Origin: DASTPP01 sp035762175
GTDB lineage: Bacteria > Myxococcota_A > Polyangia > Polyangiales > Polyangiaceae
Reading direction: 5' to 3'
Assembly: GCA_035762175.1 (NCBI GenBank)
Contig: DASTPP010000204.1
Span: 1-41,066, forward strand
DNA: 41,066 bases
Part shown: in pieces, positions 34,338 to 41,066 of the stretch
How the letters are laid out: the number at the start of each line of letters is the position of its first letter
Numbering within the stretch: the stretch's first letter is position 1
Notes under the pieces: model-generated
What the model was told of the DNA's origin: nothing
What the model saw: the letters and a program-made list of their open reading frames with translations, nothing else
Database searches by the model: none
Program-made: the position numbers and the translations under genes

Positions 34338-34937
34338 TCAGGCCGGCGGCTTGTCTTTCGCCATCGCGCGCGCGGCGGCGGGGCGCGACGAGCACGCGGC
34401 GAGGTAGCGGTCGACGCGCTCGCCCGGGGGCAGGCCCGAGCGGTACCACTGCCCGACGCTCGCGAAGAGCAGGTCGACCGCGCTAAACCCGTCGCCGAGC
34501 AGGTACTCGCTCTTGGCGAGCGCGCCCGTGATGCGCGCGTCGAGCTCGGCGCGCCCGCGGAAGGTCCGGACGAGCGCGGGGTTGTCGGCGACCTTGGCGT
34601 GCTCGAAGTTGATGACGGGCTCGACGACGCCGGCGTAGTACGCCAGCCACGAGAGGTAGGCGCCGCGCCGCGGGTCGCCGACGCGGGGGCCGAGGCCCGC
34701 CTCGGGGTGCAGGTCGGTCAGGTAGAGAATGATGGCGATCGACTCGGTGACGAGCGCGCCGTCGTGCGCGAGCGCGGGCACCTTCTTGTCGGGGTGCGGG
34801 TTCGCCGGGTCGGCGGCGCCCGAGCCGTCCATCCGCGTGATGTTGGTGTAGGCGATCTCGTACGTCGCGCCGAGCTCTTCGAGGAGCCAGATGATGCGCG
34901 ACGAGCGCGACTGCGGGGCGTGAAAGAGCGTGAGCAT
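34338..34937 (-). CDS. Glutathione S-transferase family protein
   Basis: The 199-residue product has the GST thioredoxin-like N domain (LTLFHAPQSRSSRIIWLLEE, KVPALAHDGALVTESIAIIL, with the cis-Pro V-P-A and the E-S motif that binds the glutathione gamma-Glu) and an all-helical C domain. The catalytic residue may be S11 or S13 in Q-S-R-S-S-R. Likely a cytosolic detoxification or redox enzyme. AAAGG lies about 9 bases before ATG 34937. It is convergent with the hybrid kinase gene across about 50 bp, the strands facing each other at their ends. Confidence 0.88.
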   Translation of the reverse strand: MLTLFHAPQSRSSRIIWLLEELGATYEIAYTNITRMDGSGAADPANPHPDKKVPALAHDGALVTESIAIILYLTDLHPEAGLGPRVGDPRRGAYLSWLAYYAGVVEPVINFEHAKVADNPALVRTFRGRAELDARITGALAKSEYLLGDGFSAVDLLFASVGQWYRSGLPPGERVDRYLAACSSRPAAARAMAKDKPPA

Positions 34938-35182
34938 AGGGGGTTACCTTTCGGCTCGCATTGAGGGCGCGACCTCTACTACCGCCGCGGGGCGCGAGAA
35001 AGCCCGACCCGCCGCCGCGCCCCGGGGGCGGCTTACGAAGATGAGCGGCGCCATCGTCCTCGCGGCGGCCGCCGGCGTTCGTCGCAGGCGCCGCGACGCC
35101 GAGGCCCGGCGCCCCGTCGGGCTGCTGCCGGCGGGTTGAGGCGGCGCCGCGGGGGGCGCCCGGCCCCGGGGCGCGCCGGCGC
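34938..35182. other. Intergenic gap, no gene seen
   Basis: GC-rich spacer between the GST start and the end of the MEDS kinase gene. It must carry the GST promoter; I see no clear -35/-10 pair. Confidence 0.35.
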
Positions 35183-36703
35183 TCAGGCGAGGGGCAGCCG
35201 CACGACGAAGGTCGCGCCCTTGCCCTCGCCCTCGCTCTGGGCCTCGACGGTGCCGCCGTGCAGCTCGACGAGGTGCCGCGTGAGGGCGAGCCCCAGGCCG
35301 AGGCCGCCGTGGGCGCGGCCGCTGCCGACGTCGGCCTGCATGAAGCGCTCGAAGACGGCGGAGAGCTGGTGGGGGGCGATGCCCTGGCCGCTGTCGCTGA
35401 CGCTGAGGCGGGCGCTCGCGTCGTCGCGCGCGAGGCCGAGCCGGACGCGGCCGCCCTTGGGGGTGAACTTGATGGCGTTCGACGCCAGGTTCCACACGGC
35501 CTGCTGCAGCCGGTCGGGGTCGCCGAGGACGGGGCCGACCGCGGGGTCGATCGCGCGCTCGAGCCCCAGGCCCTTGGCCTCGAGCGCGGGCCCGAGCGAA
35601 GCGAGGGCCGCCTCGACGATCGGCGCGAGCGCGAGGGGCCGGACGTCGAGGCGCAGCTTGCCCGAGACGAGGCGCGAGGCGTCGAGCAGGTCGTCGACGA
35701 GCCGGGCCTGGGCGAGGGCGTTGCGCTCGATCGTCTCGAGCGCGCGCCCGACCTTGTCGCCGGGGACCGCGCCGGCCCGCAGCACGCGCGCCCAGCCGAG
35801 GATGGCGTTGAGGGGGGTTCGGAGCTCGTGCGACACCGTCGCGAGGAACTCGTCTTTGAGCCGGGCGGCCGCCCGCGCCTGCTCGGACAGCTGGGCGCGC
35901 TCGGTCGCGACGGCCTCGCCGCCCGCGAGCGCTCGCGCGAGCTCGCGCTCGAGGCGCTCGCGCCGCTCGACTTCGGCCTCGAGGGCGCGGGCGCGCTGCT
36001 GCAGCCGGGCGACCTCGCGCGACGCCGCCCGCGGGTCGTCGAGCGCCGAGTAGCCCTCGGCCGGCAGGGCGCGCTCGTGCGCGTCGCACACGCGCCCGAA
36101 GGGGCCGGCGTGCTCGGAGCGGCCGAAGCCGTCGAGGCGGTAGGCGCAGAGCAGGCGGAAGGGGCGGGCGTCGGCGAGCGCGTTCCACCAGGATTCGAGG
36201 CGCAAGGCGGCCTCGTGGTGGCCGGCCTGGCACAGCAGGTCGACCATCTCGCCGTAGACGCGGACCCGCCCGCCCGGGCGGCCGGCGCCGGCCCGCTCGA
36301 GGCAGCCGCCCACCACCTCGCGGAAGGCGGCCTCGTCGGGCAGGCCGCCCTTCATGATCGTCGCGAGCACCGCGCGCGCGTCGACGAGCGTGAGCTCGCC
36401 CGCGGCGCGCGCGCGCTCGACGTCGAACGAGCTGGCCTCGAGGCGCCGACAGAGCGCCTCGCCGCGCGCCCGGGTCCCGATGACCACGAGCGGCTCGCCC
36501 GCGACGAGCCCGGCGCCGAGAAAGCGGGCCACGGAGTCGTCGAGAAAATCGTCGTCTTCGTAGAATTGAACGGTGTGGCCCGAGGCCGCCGGCCGGTCGG
36601 CCGGGCGCCAGTCGTCGGCGGCTGGCCCGATCGAGGCGGGAGCGCCGCCTCGGGGCTCGAGACCGAGGACCATGTCGCTCGAGGTGCCTTCGCTCTGTTG
36701 CAC
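35183..36703 (-). CDS. MEDS-domain sensor histidine kinase
   Basis: The 506-residue product is soluble. Residues 42-200 form a MEDS (DcmR-sensory-like) domain (GHTVQFYEDDDFLDDSVARF, LGAGLVAGEPLVVIGTRARG), a fold related to RecA-like circadian and methylotroph sensors. A coiled coil (225-275) follows, then HisKA with H292 (ATVSHELRTPLNAIL) and an ATPase domain with N409 (LASNAIKFTPKGG), DSGQGI and GGLGLGLAL. There is no transmembrane segment, receiver or output domain, so the partner regulator lies elsewhere or is the receiver of the nearby hybrid kinase. The C-terminal end is very similar to that kinase (HGGTVEAQSEGEGKG). The start is GTG 36703; ATG 36673 is an alternative. Confidence 0.85.
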   Translation of the reverse strand: MQQSEGTSSDMVLGLEPRGGAPASIGPAADDWRPADRPAASGHTVQFYEDDDFLDDSVARFLGAGLVAGEPLVVIGTRARGEALCRRLEASSFDVERARAAGELTLVDARAVLATIMKGGLPDEAAFREVVGGCLERAGAGRPGGRVRVYGEMVDLLCQAGHHEAALRLESWWNALADARPFRLLCAYRLDGFGRSEHAGPFGRVCDAHERALPAEGYSALDDPRAASREVARLQQRARALEAEVERRERLERELARALAGGEAVATERAQLSEQARAAARLKDEFLATVSHELRTPLNAILGWARVLRAGAVPGDKVGRALETIERNALAQARLVDDLLDASRLVSGKLRLDVRPLALAPIVEAALASLGPALEAKGLGLERAIDPAVGPVLGDPDRLQQAVWNLASNAIKFTPKGGRVRLGLARDDASARLSVSDSGQGIAPHQLSAVFERFMQADVGSGRAHGGLGLGLALTRHLVELHGGTVEAQSEGEGKGATFVVRLPLA

Positions 36704-37076
36704 GTCTCTCGGCTCCGCCAGGGGGGCGCCCGAGCCCCTCGTTCACTGCCGTCCGAGCGCCGGGCCCCGCCGCCGACCCGAGCTGACGGAACCACCCAAA
36801 GGCACCCAATCGCTAGTTTCTCCCGAAACCGCCCTCGGTCAAGGTTCGGGGAGACTTATTTAAGGACTCGAAGAAATGCTCAGGCAACGGCAGAGATCGG
36901 ACGGAAGATTGGACTTACGGCCGAGCCTCAGGCGAGCCGTAGGGCTTCGGGCCGCTCGACCGAAGAGCCGAGCTCGCGCCTTCTGCCATCAGCCCCCGCG
37001 AGGGCAAAAAGCGCCTTGGCCGCCGCTCGTACACGCCCGCAGCGCCCGCGAGGTCGCCCGCCGCCCGCCGCCCGCG
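36704..37076. other. Intergenic gap before the MEDS kinase, no gene seen
   Basis: The 373-bp gap separates two minus-strand genes and should hold the kinase promoter. A minus-strand TTGACC (36837-36842) and an AT-rich CTTATTTAAGG around 36855-36865 are the only promoter-like features, but no good -10 sits at standard spacing. Confidence 0.35.
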
Positions 37077-38000
37077 TCAGGCCTTCTTGAGGTGATACCC
37101 CATGCGCGGAAAGTGCACGTGCACCTTGCCCGCCCGCTCGTCGGTGCGCTCGACGACGACCTCATCGAGGGTCAGCCCCACGAGCGCGCCCGCCACCGGG
37201 TCGGTCGCGTAGTCGACCGCCGCCACGGTCACGGCGGCGCCCGCTTCGAAGCCCAGCCCGGGCTCGACCCGCGCCGGCGCGTGCTCGCCGCGCGCGGCCG
37301 CGACGCCGATCGCGTCGGCGCTCGAGAGCGGCTCGGGGCGACCGTGCCCGAAGGACGAGACCCGCCGCGACCACCCGCTCACCTTCTCGAAGGGCTCGAG
37401 GATCGCCGCCAGCGGCCCCGCCTGGCGCACGAACCAGAGCGGGTGCACCGTCGAGAAGTCGGCGATGCAGGGGGCCTCGCCGAACAGAAAGGGGCGCCCG
37501 TCGGCCAGCGCGCCCTCGAGCCAGCCGAGGTAGGTCTCGAGCTGCATCCGGGCCTCGGCCGCGCTCATCAGACGCATGCCGGCGGTCATCGCGACGCGGT
37601 CGCTGATGAAGGCCGCCGCGAACTCGGGCGGCGCCCCCGCGAAGAGGGACGCCACGCCCACCGGCTGCAGCACGTAGGGCACCGCCACCCAGAAGAGCGT
37701 CGCGTCCGCCCACTGCGCCGCCACGTGTTGCAGCCCCCCGGCCGCCGCCGGGTAGAGCGGCGGGTCGGGCGCCAGGCGGTCGAGCACCCGGCACACGAGC
37801 GCGGTGTCGCAATAAATGTCGGCGCCGATTTGCAGCAAGGGCGTGCGGCGGTAGCCGCCCGTCAGCGCCACCACGTCGGGCTTGGGCATCACCACGGGGA
37901 TGGTGACCGAGCGCCAGGCGAGGCCCTTGTAGCCCAGCACGAGGCGGACTTTCTCAGCAAACGGCGAGCCATCGTAATGATGAAGAATCAGATCGCTCAT
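37077..38000 (-). CDS. Glutathione S-transferase-like protein with C-terminal extension
   Basis: The 307-residue product has a GST N-domain (ILHHYDGSPFAEKVRLVLGY, then YRRTPLLQIGADIYCDTALV with the glutathione-binding cis-Pro P-L and D-T) and a helical C-domain (LETYLGWLEGALADGRPFLF, EAPCIADFSTVHPLWFV). An extra domain of about 80 residues after residue 225 is beta-rich and of unknown type. It is longer than typical GSTs (200-230 residues). Function could be conjugation or a non-enzymatic role. GAGGGG lies five bases before ATG 38000. Confidence 0.82.
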   Translation of the reverse strand: MSDLILHHYDGSPFAEKVRLVLGYKGLAWRSVTIPVVMPKPDVVALTGGYRRTPLLQIGADIYCDTALVCRVLDRLAPDPPLYPAAAGGLQHVAAQWADATLFWVAVPYVLQPVGVASLFAGAPPEFAAAFISDRVAMTAGMRLMSAAEARMQLETYLGWLEGALADGRPFLFGEAPCIADFSTVHPLWFVRQAGPLAAILEPFEKVSGWSRRVSSFGHGRPEPLSSADAIGVAAARGEHAPARVEPGLGFEAGAAVTVAAVDYATDPVAGALVGLTLDEVVVERTDERAGKVHVHFPRMGYHLKKA

Positions 38001-38151
38001 GGTGCCCCTCGCGCGGCGAGCGCGGCCGCCGTGGCCCGCCCGACGCGCCCAGCACCGTAGACCAGGCCGCGCCCCCGCGAAAGCGACCGGGCGGCCCCGC
38101 CCCTGCCCCGGCGGCGAGCGCGCGACGTACCCGGCGGTCAGGGCCCGAGCG

Positions 38152-38476
38152 CGGCACGGTCCGCGCAGGGGCCGGCGCCCCGGGCAGCGCACCCCCGTGC
38201 GACCGACGCCGACGAGGCAGCGCTCGGGGCGGCCCCCGGCGCGCGACCGACACCGCCGGGGCAGCGGTCCGGGCGGCGGCCCTCGGCGCGCGACCGACAC
38301 CGCCGGGGCAGCGCTCGGGGCGGCGGCCCTCGGCGGGCGACCGACGCCGCCGGGGCAGCGCTCGGGGCGGCGGCGCCCGGCGTGCGCCCGACGACGCCGG
38401 GACAGCGCTCCGGGCGGCGGCCCCGGCGTGCGCCCGACGCCGGCAGGTCAGCGCCCCCGGCGCGCGGCCATCGCGA
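38152..38476. repeat. 47-bp tandem repeat (minisatellite)
   Basis: Units begin GCGACCGAC or GCGCCCGAC at 38199, 38243, 38290, 38337, 38384 and 38430, with a degenerate copy at 38152. Periods are 44-47 bp. The core is GCCGGGGCAGCGCTCGGGGC. There are no unique spacers. Confidence 0.85.
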
Positions 38477-38542
38477 GCCCTACGATCACCCCCATGGCCA
38501 CCCAGACGCCGCGCGCGCCGCCCCCCCGCCGGCGACTTCGGT

Positions 38543-38548
38543 TACCAT
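38543..38548 (+). promoter_or_regulatory. TACCAT -10-like hexamer
   Basis: TACCAT ends 6 bases before GTG 38555, with no Shine-Dalgarno sequence, again consistent with a leaderless message. Confidence 0.4.
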
Positions 38549-38554
38549 CGCCGC

Positions 38555-39055
38555 GTGAGCCACGAGCGCGTCTTGTTTGTCGATTTCGACGGGGTCCTCG
38601 TCCACGACAATTACGTGTCCGAGTCGGCGGGCCTGGTCTGGAGCGAGCTCGACATGGACCCGGCCGCCGTCGCCCGCCTCGACGAGCTCTGCTGGCGGGC
38701 CGGCGCCGCGGTCGTGATCTCGTCGTCGTGGCGGCGCAACCACGGCCTCGACGACCTGCGCGGCATGCTCGCGCGCCGGGGCTTCCGCGGCGCGGTCGTC
38801 GGCGTGACGCCCTCGCTGCGCCCCGACGCCGAGGGCCAGCGGCTCGCGCGCGGCCACGAGATTCAGGCCTGGCTCGACGAGCACCCCGAGGTACGGGATT
38901 TCGTCATTCTCGACGGCGACGACGACCTGGCCCACCTCGGCCCCTTTCACGTGCGTACGAGCACCGAGCTCGGCCTGCTGGCCGAGCACGTCGAGGCCGC
39001 GCTCGCCGCCTTCGCGGCGGGCGCCTGCCGGGGCGTGCCGGTCAAGATGACGTGA
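38555..39055 (+). CDS. HAD_SAK-type haloacid dehalogenase-like protein
   Basis: The 166-residue product has D10-F-D12-G-V-L (HAD motif I), a second-motif serine run VISSSWRRN, the G-H-E-I-Q-A-W-L segment and FVILDGDDDL near the C terminus. The order is that of the HAD domain first described in 'Swiss Army Knife' RNA repair proteins (HAD_SAK_2), here as a single-domain protein without ligase or kinase partners. It may be a phosphatase acting on nucleic acid ends or nucleotides, but no partner repair genes are near. GTG 38555 is the only sensible start. The gene's last 14 bases overlap the convergent OYE gene. Confidence 0.8.
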   Translation: MSHERVLFVDFDGVLVHDNYVSESAGLVWSELDMDPAAVARLDELCWRAGAAVVISSSWRRNHGLDDLRGMLARRGFRGAVVGVTPSLRPDAEGQRLARGHEIQAWLDEHPEVRDFVILDGDDDLAHLGPFHVRTSTELGLLAEHVEAALAAFAAGACRGVPVKMT

Positions 39056-40139
39056 GCGCCGGGTAGTCGGTGTAGCCGCGGTCGCCGCCGCCGTAGAAGG
39101 TGGCGCGGTCGGGCGCGTTCAGGCCCGCGCCGCGGCGGAAGCGCTCGGGCAGGTCGGGGTTCGCCAAGAAGGGCACGCCGAACGAGACGAGGTCGGCCTC
39201 GCCGCGCGAGAGCGCCCCGTGGGCCGAGGCCGCGTCGTAGCCGCCGTTGGCGACGAAGGCGCCGCGGAACTGCTCGCGCAGCAGGGGGCTGACGCGCGGG
39301 CCCGCCGCCGCCATCGGCCCCGAGACCGGCTCGACCACGTGCAGGTAGCCGACCCGGCGGGCCGAGAGCTCGCGCGCGGCGTACGAGAAGGTCGCCGCCG
39401 GGTCGGAGTCGGCCATGTCGTTGTACGAGCCGAGCGGCGAGAGGCGCACGCCCACGCGCTCGGGCCCCCAGACGCCGGTGACCGCCTCGGTCACCTCGAG
39501 CAGAAAGCGCGCCCGGTTCTCGACCGAGCCGCCGTACGCGTCGGAGCGGCGGTTCGACCCGTCGCGCAAGAACTGGTCGATGAGGTAGCCGTTGGCCCCG
39601 TGCAGCTCGACGCCGTCGAAGCCCGCCGCCTGGGCGAGGCGCGCGCCCTCGGCGAACTGGGCCACGACGCCCGCGATCTCGCCCGGCTCGAGCGCCCGCG
39701 GCGCCGAGAAGGGCCGCTTGCCCTCGGGCGTGAAGGTCTCGCCCTGCACCGCGATGGCCGAGGGCGCGACCGGCGCCTGCCGCCCCGGCTGCAGCGACAC
39801 GTGCGAGACGCGCCCGACGTGCCAGAGCTGCAAGAAGATGAGCCCGCCGGCCGCGTGCACCGCGTCGGTGACGAGGCGCCAGCCCCGCGCCTGCTCGGCC
39901 GTGTGAATGCCCGGCGTGTCGACGTAGCCGACGCCCTGGGGGCTCACCTGCGTCGCCTCGGTCACGATGAGCCCGGCCGAGGCGCGCTGCGCGTAGTACG
40001 TCGCCGTCGAGGGCCCGGGCGCGTTGCCCGCGACCGCGCGGCTGCGCGTCATCGGGGCCATCAGCACGCGGTTCTTGAGCGAGAGCGGGCCGAGCTGGTA
40101 CGGCCGCAAGAGGGGCGAGTCTGCCGGCAAGAGAGTCAC
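39042..40139 (-). CDS. Old Yellow Enzyme family alkene reductase (NemA-like)
   Basis: The 365-residue product matches OYE length and motifs: NRVLMAPMTRSRA near the N terminus, GLIFLQLWHVGRVSHVS, the active site H180-G-A-N183-G-Y185 (the H/N pair and Tyr of PETN/NEM reductases), SDAYGGSVENRARFLLEV and the FMN phosphate loop near GGYDAASA. It reduces activated C=C bonds with NADPH via FMN and is often induced by electrophiles. GTG 40139 with AAAAAGGA eight bases upstream is the start; a much longer frame upstream lacks OYE sequence. It is divergent from an HxlR regulator with a candidate operator between. Confidence 0.93.
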   Translation of the reverse strand: MTLLPADSPLLRPYQLGPLSLKNRVLMAPMTRSRAVAGNAPGPSTATYYAQRASAGLIVTEATQVSPQGVGYVDTPGIHTAEQARGWRLVTDAVHAAGGLIFLQLWHVGRVSHVSLQPGRQAPVAPSAIAVQGETFTPEGKRPFSAPRALEPGEIAGVVAQFAEGARLAQAAGFDGVELHGANGYLIDQFLRDGSNRRSDAYGGSVENRARFLLEVTEAVTGVWGPERVGVRLSPLGSYNDMADSDPAATFSYAARELSARRVGYLHVVEPVSGPMAAAGPRVSPLLREQFRGAFVANGGYDAASAHGALSRGEADLVSFGVPFLANPDLPERFRRGAGLNAPDRATFYGGGDRGYTDYPALTSS

Positions 40140-40197
40140 GGGGGCGTCCTTTTTCTGGGCGGGGGCGGCCCGCCCGGCGAGGGCAGAGATGCGCCTC

Positions 40198-40218
40198 GTA
40201 CTTCTCTGTGTCAAGTAG
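40198..40218. promoter_or_regulatory. Candidate HxlR-family operator
   Basis: TACTT-N9-AAGTA (40199-40217), with near-matching outer bases, is an inverted repeat in the AT-rich patch between the OYE and HxlR genes. YodB/CatR-type HxlR regulators bind TACT-N-AGTA-type dyads. Minus-strand TTGACA overlaps it and could be the -35 of the OYE promoter. Confidence 0.55.
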
Positions 40219-40287
40219 CTTCCTTTTTTATAGTTACCCGCGGCCCGCCCGGCCCCCGGCTCTGCTACGCTCCACGAAACGCGCGCC

Positions 40288-40659
40288 ATGCCCCCCCGAC
40301 CGCCGCCCTCGCCCCGGCACTGCCCCGGGCTCTGCCCCGACGTGCAGGCCGCCCTCGACGCCCTGGCCAAGCCCTGGTCGGGGCAGATCTTGCTCGCCCT
40401 GCGCGAGGGCCCGCTGCGCTTCGCCGAGCTGGCCGAGCGCCTGCCCCCGCTCGGCGACCGCATGCTCTCGCTCCGCCTGAAAGAGCTCGAGGCGCGCGGG
40501 CTGCTGTCCCGCCGCGTCAGCAAGGCCCCGCCCGTCCGCGTCTCGTACGAGCTCAGCGCCGCCGGCCTCGCCTTCGACGAGGTGGCGGCGGCGCTCGGCG
40601 ACTGGGGCCGGCGCCTGCGGGGCCCGCGCCGCGGCAAGGGGGCCCCGGGCGGCGGGTGA
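40288..40659 (+). CDS. HxlR-family winged-helix regulator
   Basis: The 123-residue product is an HxlR/YodB-type regulator. CPGLCPDVQAALDALAKPWS is the N-terminal start of the fold, with cysteines C12 and C16 in the redox-sensor position, then ILLALREGPLRFAELAERLP and the helix-turn-helix DRMLSLRLKELEARGLLSRR with the wing VRVSYELSAAG. Such proteins repress a divergent oxidoreductase and are inactivated by thiol oxidation or quinones. The divergent OYE gene and the dyad between them fit this role. Confidence 0.9.
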   Translation: MPPRPPPSPRHCPGLCPDVQAALDALAKPWSGQILLALREGPLRFAELAERLPPLGDRMLSLRLKELEARGLLSRRVSKAPPVRVSYELSAAGLAFDEVAAALGDWGRRLRGPRRGKGAPGGG

Positions 40660-40662
40660 GAG

Positions 40663-40746
40663 TCAGCCGCCCGGCCCGTCGTGCCGCGCCCCGATGACGT
40701 TGCCGTCGGGGTCATGAAGCACGACGTGATCGATCGGCATGGCCAT
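40663..40746 (-). pseudogene. Possible VOC-protein fragment or tiny ORF
   Basis: Minus-strand frame ATG 40746 to TGA 40663 encodes 27 residues, MAMPIDHVVLHDPDGNVIGA followed by RHDGPGG. IDHVVLHDPDGNVIG is the end-type motif of VOC/glyoxalase domains, so this looks like a remnant or a start fused to a C-terminal piece. It may not be functional. Confidence 0.35.
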
Positions 40747-40889
40747 GGCGCCCGCAGCCTACACCCGGGGCCCGCCCGCGGACACACGACGCCGCGCGGC
40801 GCGCCGCGCCCGGCGGCGGCGAGAGCGCCGCGTCAGGCGCCGCGGCGTTTGCCATCTTCGTTCAAAAGGCGCTAGAAAGTCTTCCCATC
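40747..40889. other. Promoter region of the partial lipoprotein
   Basis: GC-rich left part, AT-richer right part. TAGAAA (40873-40878) lies 11 bases before ATG 40890 and could be a -10 element. No gene is seen. Confidence 0.35.
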
Positions 40890-41066
40890 ATGAAAGCGAC
40901 GTACCTTTACGCGGTTGCCTTGCCCCTGCTCTTGATCGGCGGCACCTTCGCCGGCTGCGGCGACGACGACGACGACGACCAGCGGCTCGTCGGCGGCTCG
41001 GCCGGGGCGGCGGGCACGGGGGGCGGCGGCACGGGCGGCGCGGCCGGCACCGGCGGCGCGGCCGGC
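40890..41066 (+). CDS. Poly-Asp/Gly-rich lipoprotein, N-terminal part (cut by window edge)
   Basis: The first 59 residues are visible. MKATYLYAVALPLLLIGGTF-A-G-C is a lipoprotein signal with Cys23. Then follow G and six Asp, a short QRLVGG, and Gly/Ala/Thr repeats (GAAGTGGGGTGGAAG). The same build (Cys, poly-Asp, Gly/Ala linker) opens the propeller lipoprotein at 9053-10066. The Asp run after the acylated Cys may influence sorting or surface exposure. The functional domain is beyond the edge. Confidence 0.85.
   Translation, partial: MKATYLYAVALPLLLIGGTFAGCGDDDDDDQRLVGGSAGAAGTGGGGTGGAAGTGGAAG

Larger units (their letters stand above)
38001..38554. other. Intergenic stretch dominated by a 47-bp minisatellite
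   Basis: Between the GST and the HAD gene, most of the sequence is the 47-bp tandem array listed separately, with degenerate copies further left. The remaining right-hand 70 bases hold TACCAT before the HAD start. No gene is seen; the 47-bp period is not a multiple of three and the frames shift between copies. Confidence 0.6.

Noticed and set aside
38152..38476. Regular repeat array that might be a CRISPR
   Set aside because: The units are contiguous 44-47 bp copies without unique spacers, and no cas gene is near. It is a minisatellite.

Overview
The window is very GC-rich with a strong G/C third-position bias. It carries many predicted lipoproteins, a PknK-like Ser/Thr kinase fused to an AAA ATPase, a CheB-CheR-histidine kinase-receiver hybrid and a MEDS-domain kinase. 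This mix suggests a Myxococcota bacterium, probably of the Polyangia type. That is an inference from gene style; there is no rRNA or other taxonomic marker. I found no tRNA, rRNA, CRISPR array, insertion sequence or phage gene.

Layout. 1-2.1 kb: the tail of an unknown gene, a hypothetical protein with a Pro/Ala decapeptide tail, and a 1-kb gene-poor stretch with an iteron-like array of eight 20/21-bp units. 2.1-5.7 kb: an Ig-like exported protein overlapping an RCC1-propeller lipoprotein, then a TerB-like protein and a two-TM HAMP protein. 5.7-16.5 kb: an M16 zinc peptidase lipoprotein, an SMP-30/NHL-type propeller lipoprotein, several exported proteins of unknown function, a PlsC acyltransferase, a lipoprotein with 37 cysteines and a ketopantoate reductase. 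Two structured, palindrome-rich intergenic islands (5789-6014 and 11089-11433) lie here. 16.5-25.2 kb: an ArsR regulator/SRPBCC pair with a visible operator, the kinase-ATPase, a GltB2-like FMN protein and a cytochrome P450. 25.2-30 kb: a small lipoprotein, a VOC protein, an ECF sigma factor with a SnoaL-like domain, and a divergent beta-helix lipoprotein. 30-41 kb: two large sensory kinases separated by a glutathione transferase, a second GST, a HAD_SAK-type phosphatase-like protein, a divergent HxlR regulator and Old Yellow Enzyme pair with a candidate operator, and the start of a poly-Asp lipoprotein cut by the window edge.

How the genes work together. There is no single pathway. The clear units are the Ig-like/RCC1 pair, the TerB/HAMP pair, the autoregulated ArsR-SRPBCC operon, the HxlR/OYE redox unit, and possibly a phosphorelay between the two sensory kinases, neither of which has a DNA-binding output.

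Patterns that cut across genes: (1) tandem repeats sit at many gene ends and often contain or precede the stop codon; (2) many start codons without a Shine-Dalgarno sequence have a TAnnnT -10-like hexamer about 5-12 nt upstream, which suggests leaderless transcripts, while other genes have clear ribosome binding sites; (3) a family of GCCCC(C/G)GACT...AGTC(G/C)GGGGC palindromes recurs between genes.
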